A stretch of DNA of 64,000 nt, from the NCBI GenBank assembly GCA_022117465.1, contig JAHCGZ010000004.1, positions 1 to 64,000 of the forward strand, read 5' to 3'. Under the pieces are notes generated by a model. The model did not search any database. It was given only the letters and a program-made list of their open reading frames with translations, and was not told the origin of the DNA. Every line of letters starts with the position of its first letter. Within the stretch, counting starts at the first letter, position 1. Origin of the DNA: Candidatus Nitrosopumilus limneticus (lineage in GTDB: Archaea > Thermoproteota > Nitrososphaeria > Nitrososphaerales > Nitrosopumilaceae). This document shows positions 32,643 through 40,473 of this stretch, piece by piece. A program made the position numbers and the translations under genes.

Positions 32643-33674
32643 TTAACTATTTGATATTTCTTTAATCATTTTTTTAATAATTTCTGATGCTAATTCAGCA
32701 CCGTTTGTGTTTATTTTGTTTCTTTTTTCCTCTAATTTTTTTAAAATTAATTTATCTAGTTGATTGATATCTTCAAAAATAAATCCCTCATTTCTTGCAT
32801 TATCTTCTTGTTCAAAATGACCCTTAATTGGAATAAATATTCCAGGTGTACCATATGCTTTAGCCTCATCAATTGTTGATTTACCTGCTAGAGAAATTAT
32901 CAAATCTGATGCATAAATCATTTCATGTAAATTGTCCACAAATCCTAAATTTTTTACATTTTGAAATTTTTTTGTAACTGCTGGACCTGAAACTACAACA
33001 ATTTCAATATCTTGATTAATTTTTAAAATAGATTTTATAGATTTATCAATTAAAAATATTCCTGCATCAGTTCCTCCAATTGAAATAACTATTGTTGTCT
33101 TGGTAAATGAAAATTTCTTTCTTAATTCTTCTCTTGAAAAATTTATTTTTCTAACTATGGGACCTACCTTTTTGATATTATCTTTATCTTCACCTACTTC
33201 TGGAATTATAACAACATCACAATTTTTTATTATTTTCATCATAGATTTGTTCATTCTTTTTTCAATAAATGATGAAATTCCTTTTGTAAATTTTGTCTCC
33301 AGTACATCTGTGATTAATATATTTGGAATTTTTAAATTCTGTGCAACAGTTAATGAAGCAAAATCTTCATCACTAATTACTAATTGTGAATTATTTTTTT
33401 TAATAATTTTTTCTGATATCTTTTTACAATTTTTATAATATTGATAATAATTCCATAACCATTTTGTTTGATTGTTTAAGATTCCATTTTCTACAATAAA
33501 TGATGGTGGATTATAGACATCCTCTAGTTTGTAATCTAATTTTTTTAAAATCTTTGCTGCTCCACTACCTGTTACAAAATTAACTGAAATATTTTTAAAG
33601 TTAGTTACAATTGCAATATCTCTAGTTACATGACCTAATCCAATAGGACTAGAAAAAAAATCATAAACATTCAT
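32643..33674 (-). CDS. GT-B glycosyltransferase, MurG/UDP-GlcNAc transferase-like
   Basis: 343 residues from ATG 33674 (a TTG nine bases upstream is in frame). GT-B fold hints: FFSSPIGLGHVTRDIAIVTN (Gly-rich donor loop), VISDEDFASLTVAQ, TTIVISIGGTDAGIFLIDKS, VSGPAVTKKFQNVKNLGFVD, and SDLIISLAGKSTIDEAKAYG, the MurG-like acceptor end. Archaea lack murein, so the product is likely a surface or lipid-linked glycan. The start lies 30 nt before lysC on the same strand. Confidence 0.82.
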   Translation of the reverse strand: MNVYDFFSSPIGLGHVTRDIAIVTNFKNISVNFVTGSGAAKILKKLDYKLEDVYNPPSFIVENGILNNQTKWLWNYYQYYKNCKKISEKIIKKNNSQLVISDEDFASLTVAQNLKIPNILITDVLETKFTKGISSFIEKRMNKSMMKIIKNCDVVIIPEVGEDKDNIKKVGPIVRKINFSREELRKKFSFTKTTIVISIGGTDAGIFLIDKSIKSILKINQDIEIVVVSGPAVTKKFQNVKNLGFVDNLHEMIYASDLIISLAGKSTIDEAKAYGTPGIFIPIKGHFEQEDNARNEGFIFEDINQLDKLILKKLEEKRNKINTNGAELASEIIKKMIKEISNS

Positions 33675-33755
33675 AATTTTCAATATTTTTAATCAAATTT
33701 CTATATTTTCCTTTGTCTGAAAGTTTAAATGGATTTTAACGAGGAATGTCTCTGT

Positions 33756-33830
33756 GGGCTCATAGTCTAGCTCGGTTATGACGTCGCCCTTACACGGCGA
33801 AGATCCGGTGTTCAAATCACCGTGGGCCCA
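33756..33830 (+). tRNA. tRNA-Val (TAC)
   Basis: Acceptor GGGCTCA/TGGGCCC (one T-G wobble), D arm TAGTCTAGCTCGGTTATGA, anticodon stem TCGCC/GGCGA with loop CTTACAC (anticodon TAC), T arm CCGGTG/CACCG with TTCAAAT loop, discriminator A. No intron. Confidence 0.95.
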
Positions 33831-33907
33831 TTTTTATTTCTAATTATGAATTCTCAATTGTTTAAATGCGTCAATCCTATATGCGGTCATAATTAAAAAT
33901 AATTGTA

Positions 33908-34886
33908 ATGTCCTCCTTTACTTTTTTAGTTTACAAAAAAAATTACTTGCATTGGTTTTATCTACAACTTTAATTTCCATATCAATAACAACTCTAATAT
34001 TTCTAAATTTTGATAATATATCAATACTTCAATTACCAGAAAATATAATTGTAATTGGTATTTCTTTAATGATTGGAATAAGCATTCTCACATATCTTTT
34101 AGCAAAACGACTCTCCGATCCAATTACCAAGCTTAGTGAAGCAACTTATCAAATTTCTCGCGGCGAATTTAATATTAGAACTAATATAAAATCTCGTGAT
34201 GAAATAGGAAATCTTTCTATAGCTTTTGATAACATGGCAAAAAAACTTCAAGAGGCTGAAATTACTATTAAGCAAAAAGAGGAAGTCATTAAACAACAGG
34301 AGGATATACTTCTAAAATTTTCTCAACACACACAAAATGATTGTGTTGGTGTAATTGATATGAAAGATTCTACAAAAATTTCTGCTAAATTATCTGATGG
34401 TGATGTTACAAAATTGTATGAAATTTTTCTTAATTTTATGGCTAGAATTGTTCAAAAATATGATGGGGAAGTAGTAAAAAATATTGGAGATGCGTTAATG
34501 TTTAGATTTCCAAATACTGATCTTAATGATAGTAAAGTAATTAAAAATATTTTAGAATGTTGTTTATGCATGATTGAATCTCATAATGATCTAAAAAAAC
34601 AACTTGAAGAAGAAAAAATGCCTGAATTAAATTATAAAATTAGTATTAGTTATGGTTCAGTAAAAGTGGCTCAAAGTACTACATCTACAATTAATGATAT
34701 TTTGGCTCAACAGTTAATCGATGCTTTAAAATCAATTCACTATGTCCAGAAAATGGGCTTATTGTTGATGATAATTTGTATAATGCTATAAAAGATTTTG
34801 TTGATTATGATATTTCTCAATTATCTGAAACTGAAATAAATAAAAAATATGGATATACAATATTTCAAGTTAAAAGAAAAAAATAA
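33908..34886 (+). pseudogene. HAMP plus class III adenylate/guanylate cyclase gene with two homopolymer frameshifts
   Basis: The readable central frame (TTG 33952 to stop 34791) gives a membrane segment (NIIVIGISLMIGISILTYLL), a HAMP domain (KRLSDPITKLSEATYQISRG, FDNMAKKLQEAE) and a cyclase domain (GVIDMKDSTKISAKLSDGDV, YDGEVVKNIGDALMFRFPN). The cyclase then derails. Adding one T to the T-run at 34700-34703 restores DIFGSTVNRCFKINSLCPEN and a sensible end to TAA 34884-34886. Adding one A to the A-run near 33935-33942 joins ATG 33908 in frame (SSFTFLVYKKKLLALVLS). Either the assembly misses bases in homopolymers or the gene is freshly broken. Signalling role from family only. Confidence 0.7.
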
Positions 34887-34900
34887 TCTTTAATATTTTT

Positions 34901-35407
34901 CTATCCGATCTTACAGCAGCTTTTACTTTGTAATCCTCTAGTAATCCAATAAATTGAAAATATCAAAACTCCTACTGAAATAAATTTCAATTCTAGTCCT
35001 TGCATTGGAAATAGAGACAATCCTCCAACAGCCCCTAAAATTACTGCTAATGGAGCAGTACATGCTGGACAACCTGGTGTGAATGCTGCAAAGACTCCGC
35101 CAAATATTGCTGATGAATTTGTTTTAACTGAATTAACTTTAAGTGAATTCATTTTTTTTATTTGATTCATTTTAAATGCCATCATTGCAAAATTAATACC
35201 AGCTAAAGTTGAAATTACTACTGTTAATCCAATTGATGTAAAAATATAATGTGGAGCTAATTTTACTTCCATATCAAAGTGAGTTGGTAACATTGACATT
35301 GTTAAAAAGTAATAAATTATTCCTAAACCTATTCCACTAATTATTCCAATCATAGCATATTTTCTCATTGTTAAAACATTTGAAATTAATTGAATCTTGG
35401 TTTGCAC
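34901..35407 (-). CDS. polytopic membrane protein with CPAC motif
   Basis: 168 residues with four to five hydrophobic helices and the motif FTPGCPACTAPLAVILGAVG inside a membrane-adjacent loop; the end reads GLQSKSCCKIG with a vicinal Cys pair. Cys pairs of this kind can bind Cu or Hg or do redox work, as in small metal transporters, but no family is recognised. It converges on the broken cyclase gene, 14 nt apart. Confidence 0.75.
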   Translation of the reverse strand: MQTKIQLISNVLTMRKYAMIGIISGIGLGIIYYFLTMSMLPTHFDMEVKLAPHYIFTSIGLTVVISTLAGINFAMMAFKMNQIKKMNSLKVNSVKTNSSAIFGGVFAAFTPGCPACTAPLAVILGAVGGLSLFPMQGLELKFISVGVLIFSIYWITRGLQSKSCCKIG

Positions 35408-35486
35408 TATCTTAATGTAAAATCTATCATATTTTAAGCATTTTTTAATAACAAAGATTCTTAGCCTTTAATTTTTGATAATATGC

Positions 35487-35738
35487 ATGGCTGAATTTTC
35501 ATCTGCTGAAAAAATAATCTTAATTCAATATGGAATTAAAAAATATGAAAATGAGGAAACTGTTTTTGAAAAATTAAAAAATATAATGAGTGAAAAAGAC
35601 ATTCAAAGAAATATTGATACTTTAATTGCAACTCAGATAGTGAGACGAATAGGACCTGAAATTCTTCAAAACAATGAAAGTCATACTGAATTACCTGATT
35701 TACCAGAAAATCTAAAATCCATTATTGAAAATTTATAA
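35487..35738 (+). CDS. small helical protein (83 aa), function unknown
   Basis: 83 residues from ATG 35487; the longer frame from a TTG at 35475 seems less likely. Helical, with AEFSSAEKIILIQYGIKKYE and VFEKLKNIMSEKDIQRNIDT, and a charged end. No family recognised. The following 249 nt hold no gene. Confidence 0.65.
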   Translation: MAEFSSAEKIILIQYGIKKYENEETVFEKLKNIMSEKDIQRNIDTLIATQIVRRIGPEILQNNESHTELPDLPENLKSIIENL

Positions 35739-35987
35739 TTTTAAGTAATTCTTTTATTTCTTAATGCATTATAGTTGAAAATTTGGTCTTTGTTTTACCT
35801 AATTTGTAACCAATGAAAACTAGAATTGGGGATTTCAATAATACCAATAAGATAAGATAGTCAGTTAATTCCAATATGATATCTATTCGACTAAGCTTCT
35901 AAAAAAACTCACTACTCCAATGTTGTAAGTTTTACATAAAATAATCTTTTTTAAAATAGAAACTATACACCAGTAATTTTTGCTAAT

Positions 35988-36869
35988 TTAAAATCCTCTA
36001 ATTCCTTGAGGACGTACAATTTCTGGATGTTCTTTCATCCATTCTATTTTTTCTAACATTTCTTGTTTTTCTTGTGGCAATGTACCTTTTACAGTATATG
36101 CATTTGAACCATGATTTACTCTAAATACAATTTCTTCTTTTGTATTAATTTGATTAACCAACTCATAGAGTTCCTCTAGTCCCTCGTCATCATTTATTTT
36201 AACAAATTCACCTTCATACTTGTCGATAAATTCTTGTTTGATTCCGTTTTCTAAATAAAGTGTTAATGCTCCAACATAATGTGGTGAGCATGCACTAATC
36301 ACTTCTGCTGTTCCTTTAATGTGATCTTTTGAATATTTTTTACCCCCTAAACCTAAAATTACCATACATGACATTATGTAACCTGCCTCCTTTGCTTTGT
36401 TAACAGATTTGATAATTGTTTTTGCAACAGCACCTTTAGTTACTTTTTTCAAAACAATATCTGAACCGCTTTCAATTCCTAAATAGAACATATCGAGTCC
36501 CGCATCATTCATTTTCTTTAATTCTTCAGGTGTTTTTTTCAAAATATTCATAGGCATTGCATAACATGAAATTCTCTCAATGTTTGCAAATTTTTCTCTA
36601 ATGTATTTTAGAATTTTAATCATATACTCAGAATCAAGATTTAATGCATCACCATCTGCAAGAAATATTCTTTTTGTATCTGGTAGATAATTTGCCATCA
36701 TATCTATTTCAGCTTTTATATCATCCCATGATCTCTCAGAATATTCTTTTGACCTATACATGTCACAAAATGAACATTCATTAAACGAACAACCTAGAGT
36801 TACTTGAAAAATTAAAGATCTAGCCTCTGATGGTGGTCTGTACAATGGAGCATCATAATTTAACATCAT
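35988..36869 (-). CDS. radical SAM protein with CX4CX2C cluster motif
   Basis: 293 residues. The opening YRPPSEARSLIFQVTLGCSF leads to the cluster cysteines at about residues 27, 32 and 35 (CSFNECSFC), i.e. CX4CX2C instead of CX3CX2C. This matches a widespread family of small radical SAM proteins of unassigned reaction. Other blocks: KRIFLADGDALNLDSEYM, FYLGIESGSDIVLKKVTKG and SCMVILGLGGKKYSKDHI. It stands alone. An N-terminal second Met (36866) is an equal start. Confidence 0.88.
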   Translation of the reverse strand: MMLNYDAPLYRPPSEARSLIFQVTLGCSFNECSFCDMYRSKEYSERSWDDIKAEIDMMANYLPDTKRIFLADGDALNLDSEYMIKILKYIREKFANIERISCYAMPMNILKKTPEELKKMNDAGLDMFYLGIESGSDIVLKKVTKGAVAKTIIKSVNKAKEAGYIMSCMVILGLGGKKYSKDHIKGTAEVISACSPHYVGALTLYLENGIKQEFIDKYEGEFVKINDDEGLEELYELVNQINTKEEIVFRVNHGSNAYTVKGTLPQEKQEMLEKIEWMKEHPEIVRPQGIRGF

Positions 36870-36932
36870 TTTTGATTCACAGTAATTACTTGATTATGTT
36901 TTTTATACTTATCATAAATGTTTTTTAATTAA

Positions 36933-37040
36933 ATTATAGAAAAATTTTGTGACTTGGTAAATCATCCTGATATCAAAAAACTTCTTTGATTTGTAGGCTT
37001 ATTCAACGAGATTGTTAACAAATTAGAAAAAAGTGAATAA
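36933..37040 (+). pseudogene. short coding relic with an in-frame TGA
   Basis: One frame reads IIEKFCDLVNHPDIKKLL, then TGA (36987-36989), then FVGLFNEIVNKLEKSE and TAA. The residues look like coding sequence (helical, charged) but no start codon precedes and one stop interrupts. A remnant of a lost helical protein is the most natural reading. Family unknown. Confidence 0.3.
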
Positions 37041-37180
37041 TCTAGAAAAAGGTTTTTTCTAAACATTGTAAATGATTGAAATTTCATATTAGTGATTATG
37101 ATACTTATTACTATGTTTTTTATTTCCATAATTTAGTAAAAGTAACTCATAAATTTCATACAAATGTTATGTCACATTAG

Positions 37181-37193
37181 ATATATTATATAG
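37181..37193 (+). promoter_or_regulatory. TATA-like box of the deoxyhypusine-synthase-like gene
   Basis: atatattatatag ends 20 nt before ATG 37213 and begins 32 nt before it. The spacing fits a leaderless archaeal transcript. Confidence 0.45.
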
Positions 37194-37212
37194 TAAAATT
37201 AGATTGTGAAAT

Positions 37213-38286
37213 ATGGATTATCATAATTTTCATGGAAAAAATATTCCTCATATTGAAATAAATCCAGATATGAAAATTGAGGATCTTGTAGAACTTTATG
37301 CAAACTCAGGTTACAATGCAAGACAACTTGGGGAAGCTGCAAAACTATTTCGTAAGATGATTGAAGAAGATGCAACTATTTGTCTTACTATATCAGGTGC
37401 AATGACACCAGTTGGATTTGGAGGTTTATTCAAATCTCTTATTGAAAAAGGGTTTGTTGATTGGATAATATCAACTGGTTCTAATCTGTATCATGAAGAA
37501 CATTTTGCATGGAATCTTCCTGTAAAACAAGGACATTTTGAGGTTGATGATATGATTTTGTATCAGAAAGATATTGTCAGGATAAGAGATGTCTATATCA
37601 AAGGTGAAGAAACGTTGAAAAAACAAGATATGATCATACAAAAAATGTTTGAAAATAATTTATTTGAAAAACCATTTACTACTGCGGAATTTGCAAACAG
37701 GATGGGCAAATATTCAAAAGAGTATTCAAAACATCCAGAAAAAAGTTTTGTTGTTTCTGCATATGATTATGATGTGCCACTTTACATTTCAACATTAAAA
37801 GATTCTTCACTTGCCCTTGATCTGGCTCCACTTAGGCTTGCTAACAAACCGTTTGCCTTGGATTTTGTAAGAGAGGTAATTGAGCAGGCTGCAATTTTAT
37901 ATAATTCAAAAAAGTCTGGAATTGTAGAGATAGGTGGCGGTGTCCCAAAAAATACTGCACAACAAACGGGTCCATTATTAGATCAAATTTTAGGTCTTGG
38001 TCATGGAGGACAAAATTACATTATACAGATTACTGATGCTAGACCCGATACCGGAGGTTTGTCTGGAGCTACACTTCAAGAAGGTAAAAGCTGGGGAAAA
38101 GTAAAAGATTCTCACGAAGACGTCATTGTAGTTTATGCTGATGCTACAATAGCATTTCCAGTTTTATGCTTGTATGCACTTAGTATGGAAAGTTCACGAA
38201 AACCAAAACGATTATACAAAAAATTAGGACAATATTATGATGATCTATCTGAAGCGTATTTTAACAAAAATAAATTAAAGCAATAA
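37213..38286 (+). CDS. deoxyhypusine-synthase-family protein, divergent paralogue
   Basis: 357 residues of the DHS fold: LCLTISGAMTPVGFGG-like ICLTISGAMTPVGFGGLFKS, WIISTGSNLYHEEHFAWNLP, IVEIGGGVPKNTAQQTGP, YIIQITDARPDTGGLSGATL and EGKSWGKVKDSHEDVIVVYA. SWGK carries the imine-forming Lys. The GxxKHH motif of true DHS (His288 in the human enzyme) is replaced by GVPKNTAQQ, as in bacterial DHS-like proteins and homospermidine synthase. It probably uses spermidine or another polyamine with a small amine acceptor instead of aIF5A. Followed, 116 nt later, by a canonical DHS. Confidence 0.85.
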   Translation: MDYHNFHGKNIPHIEINPDMKIEDLVELYANSGYNARQLGEAAKLFRKMIEEDATICLTISGAMTPVGFGGLFKSLIEKGFVDWIISTGSNLYHEEHFAWNLPVKQGHFEVDDMILYQKDIVRIRDVYIKGEETLKKQDMIIQKMFENNLFEKPFTTAEFANRMGKYSKEYSKHPEKSFVVSAYDYDVPLYISTLKDSSLALDLAPLRLANKPFALDFVREVIEQAAILYNSKKSGIVEIGGGVPKNTAQQTGPLLDQILGLGHGGQNYIIQITDARPDTGGLSGATLQEGKSWGKVKDSHEDVIVVYADATIAFPVLCLYALSMESSRKPKRLYKKLGQYYDDLSEAYFNKNKLKQ

Positions 38287-38368
38287 TACGTACACCTGTT
38301 TAGTTTTTCTAAAAAAATCGTATAGATCATATATAGTACATAATTTTTTATGGTCAAAATCAAATTTT

Positions 38369-38380
38369 AAGAAATTTATA
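38369..38380 (+). promoter_or_regulatory. TATA-like box of the dys gene
   Basis: gaaatttatatg lies about 23-34 nt before GTG 38403, which supports the GTG start on a leaderless transcript and shows the second DHS gene has its own promoter. Confidence 0.4.
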
Positions 38381-38402
38381 TGTCAAGTAAACCTAGAGTA
38401 GT

Positions 38403-39338
38403 GTGGAAGAAAATAGAATTGTAAAAGATATTTCAATAAAAAATGGTGATGATCTTCAAAGCATTTTTGATCAACTATCTACATCAGGTGGTTTTGAATC
38501 AAGGAATCTTGCTGACGGTCTTGAAATTCTATCAACAATGATAAATGACAAAGACTGCTTAAACTTTCTCTCATTTGTTGGAGCAATTACATCTACTGGT
38601 ACTCGAGGTATAATTGTAGATATGCTTAAGAAAAAAATGTTTGATGTTGTAATTACTACATGTGGTGCATTAGATCATGATATAGCAAGATTTTTTTCAA
38701 ATTATTTAGAGGGATCATTTACTTTAGATGATGGTGAACTGTTAGAAAAAAACATTCATCGATTAGGTAATGTGCTTGTCCCTATGGATAGCTATGGACC
38801 AATAATTGAAGAAAAAATGCAAATGTTTTTGGAAACTGCTTATAAATCAGGCACAAGAGAAATGTCTACTGCAGATATTACAAGAATGATAGGAGAAAAT
38901 CTTGGTGAGGGCTCATTTTTGTATTGGGCATACAAGAACAACATCCCAGTAATAGTACCTGGAATAGTAGATGGTGCTGTGGGTAATCAGATTTGGTTAT
39001 TTACTCAAAAACATAGTGATTTCAAACTTAACGTTGTAGCTGATGGTGAAATTTTATCCTCATTAGTTTTTAAAGCAAAAAAATCTGGTTCACTTATGTT
39101 AGGTGGTGGCATATCTAAACATCATACTCTTTGGTGGAATCAATATAGAGATGGTCTTGATTATGCTGTATACATTACTACAGCTCAAGAATTTGATGGA
39201 AGTTTAAGCGGAGCTCTAATTAGAGAAGCAATTTCATGGGGTAAAGTTACTCAAAATGCAAAACAAACTACAATTCATGCAGAAATAACTACCATCTTAC
39301 CATTTCTCTATTCTGCACTTCTTGCTAGAATCAAATAA
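38403..39338 (+). CDS. dys: deoxyhypusine synthase
   Basis: 311 residues from a GTG start. Canonical DHS motifs: LNFLSFVGAITSTGTRGIIV, VITTCGALDHDIARFF, MLGGGISKHHTLWWNQYRDG (His pair at about residues 240-241), YAVYITTAQEFDGSLSGALI and ISWGKVTQ with the imine-forming Lys. It moves the butylamine part of spermidine to the lysine of aIF5A. Together with the upstream paralogue it forms a pair with split roles. Confidence 0.92.
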   Translation: MEENRIVKDISIKNGDDLQSIFDQLSTSGGFESRNLADGLEILSTMINDKDCLNFLSFVGAITSTGTRGIIVDMLKKKMFDVVITTCGALDHDIARFFSNYLEGSFTLDDGELLEKNIHRLGNVLVPMDSYGPIIEEKMQMFLETAYKSGTREMSTADITRMIGENLGEGSFLYWAYKNNIPVIVPGIVDGAVGNQIWLFTQKHSDFKLNVVADGEILSSLVFKAKKSGSLMLGGGISKHHTLWWNQYRDGLDYAVYITTAQEFDGSLSGALIREAISWGKVTQNAKQTTIHAEITTILPFLYSALLARIK

Positions 39339-39410
39339 CTAAATGCGTTTGTAGACTCTGATCCGTAAAAACTATAATTTTTTTAAAAATTAATTTTAAG
39401 ATCGCATCAA

Positions 39411-39548
39411 TTATTTTACAAGTAAAATATCTTTTTTTGAAGTAGACACAACACCATTTAAAATACTTCCAAGTACTTTAGAACCCCAATCAGCTCTACC
39501 AATCATAATAAGATCAAATCCTTTTTCATATACTTCAATTAAGGATAA
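39411..39548 (-). pseudogene. truncated universal stress protein (UspA) remnant
   Basis: Read on the minus strand, 45 codons end in TAA (39411-39413): LSLIEVYEKGFDLIMIGRAD, WGSKVLGSILNGVVSTSKKD, ILLVK. This is the end of a Usp domain (DLIxxGxxG...LGSxxxxVxxxSxxxVLxV). No start codon and no N-terminal hundred residues exist; the frame runs into the divergent nickel/cobalt transporter gene. The gene was cut, possibly when the transporter arrived. Confidence 0.65.
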
Positions 39549-39551
39549 ACT

Positions 39552-40319
39552 ATGATAGAAGAACTAATTCAACACCTTCCAACTACAACTCCTTTCTTTG
39601 TACTTGCTGCAGGATTTGTGATAGGTCTTTTCCATGCATTTGAACCTGATCATGTTGTTGCTGTAGCAACACAAAATTCAAAATCTTCACAAAAAAGTTC
39701 ATTATCATTTTTTCAGCAAATTCGCTCAGGTGCTATCAAAAGCTCAATTCTAAGCGCATTATGGGGAGCTGGACATACTTCATCAATAGTTATTGTAAGT
39801 TTGTTAATTTTTGTATTTTCAATAAATATTCCAAATGAAATGTTTAGTAATTTTGAATTTGGAGTAGGTATGATGCTTGTAATTCTTGGCGTCTTTACAT
39901 ATCTTAATAGAAGATCAGCTAAAGAAAAACACACTCACACTCATACTCATGACAATGTAGTTCATGCACATCCTCATACACATGATATAGTACACACTCA
40001 TGGACATAAGGCGTACATTATTGGCTGTATTCATGGGCTATCAGGAAGTGGAAGTCTAGTTGTGTTAGCACTTTCAACATTACATGATTTTCAAACCATC
40101 TTGTCATTTATTCTAGTTTTTGGAATAGGATCAATTATTGGAATGATGTTGGTAAGCAGTGCTATTGGATTACCATTTTCATTTTCAGTTTATTCAAAAC
40201 GAATTAACAAAATTTTACGTTACGTAGTTGGAACAATTAGTATTATAATCGGTATTGGTATTTTATACAACATTATAACAAGTGGAAATTTTTTTGGATT
40301 GAATATTATCAATATATGA
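39552..40319 (+). CDS. nickel/cobalt transporter (NiCoT/UreH-like)
   Basis: 255 residues, about six membrane helices. The metal-binding signature is in helix one, GLFHAFEPDHVVAVATQ (H-x4-DH), with a second WGAGHTSSIVIV and a His-rich cytoplasmic loop HTHTHTHDNVVHAHPHTHD. The late segment GCIHGLSGSGSLVVLALS fits too. It imports Ni2+ or Co2+; cobalamin synthesis or urease would be the users. Preceded on the opposite strand by a cut Usp gene. Confidence 0.88.
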   Translation: MIEELIQHLPTTTPFFVLAAGFVIGLFHAFEPDHVVAVATQNSKSSQKSSLSFFQQIRSGAIKSSILSALWGAGHTSSIVIVSLLIFVFSINIPNEMFSNFEFGVGMMLVILGVFTYLNRRSAKEKHTHTHTHDNVVHAHPHTHDIVHTHGHKAYIIGCIHGLSGSGSLVVLALSTLHDFQTILSFILVFGIGSIIGMMLVSSAIGLPFSFSVYSKRINKILRYVVGTISIIIGIGILYNIITSGNFFGLNIINI

Positions 40320-40473
40320 TTTTGTAATAATTCTAAGCTCACAAATATGTACAAATCTCATGCCTAGTTCCTAGAAAAGAAAATCTTGCAGGTAAGATGT
40401 TAAGAAGTTAAAATTAGAGATCAGAAATTTCTATGAATAACTTTATTATACAAAATCTTAAATTTGTTTTATC

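Larger units (their letters stand above)
36870..37212. other. intergenic region between divergent genes
   Basis: 343 bases separating the radical SAM gene and the deoxyhypusine-synthase-like gene. The middle holds a short coding-like relic on the plus strand (separate entry), and the last 35 bases hold a TATA-like box. Nothing else is seen. Confidence 0.6.

Noticed and set aside
34696-34710. Programmed ribosomal frameshift in the cyclase gene
   Set aside because: No slippery heptamer with a following hairpin was seen, and a second homopolymer shift at the N-terminus favours error or decay.
36987-36989. In-frame TGA as selenocysteine or readthrough
   Set aside because: No start codon, no SECIS-like hairpin and an upstream stop make decay a simpler reading.
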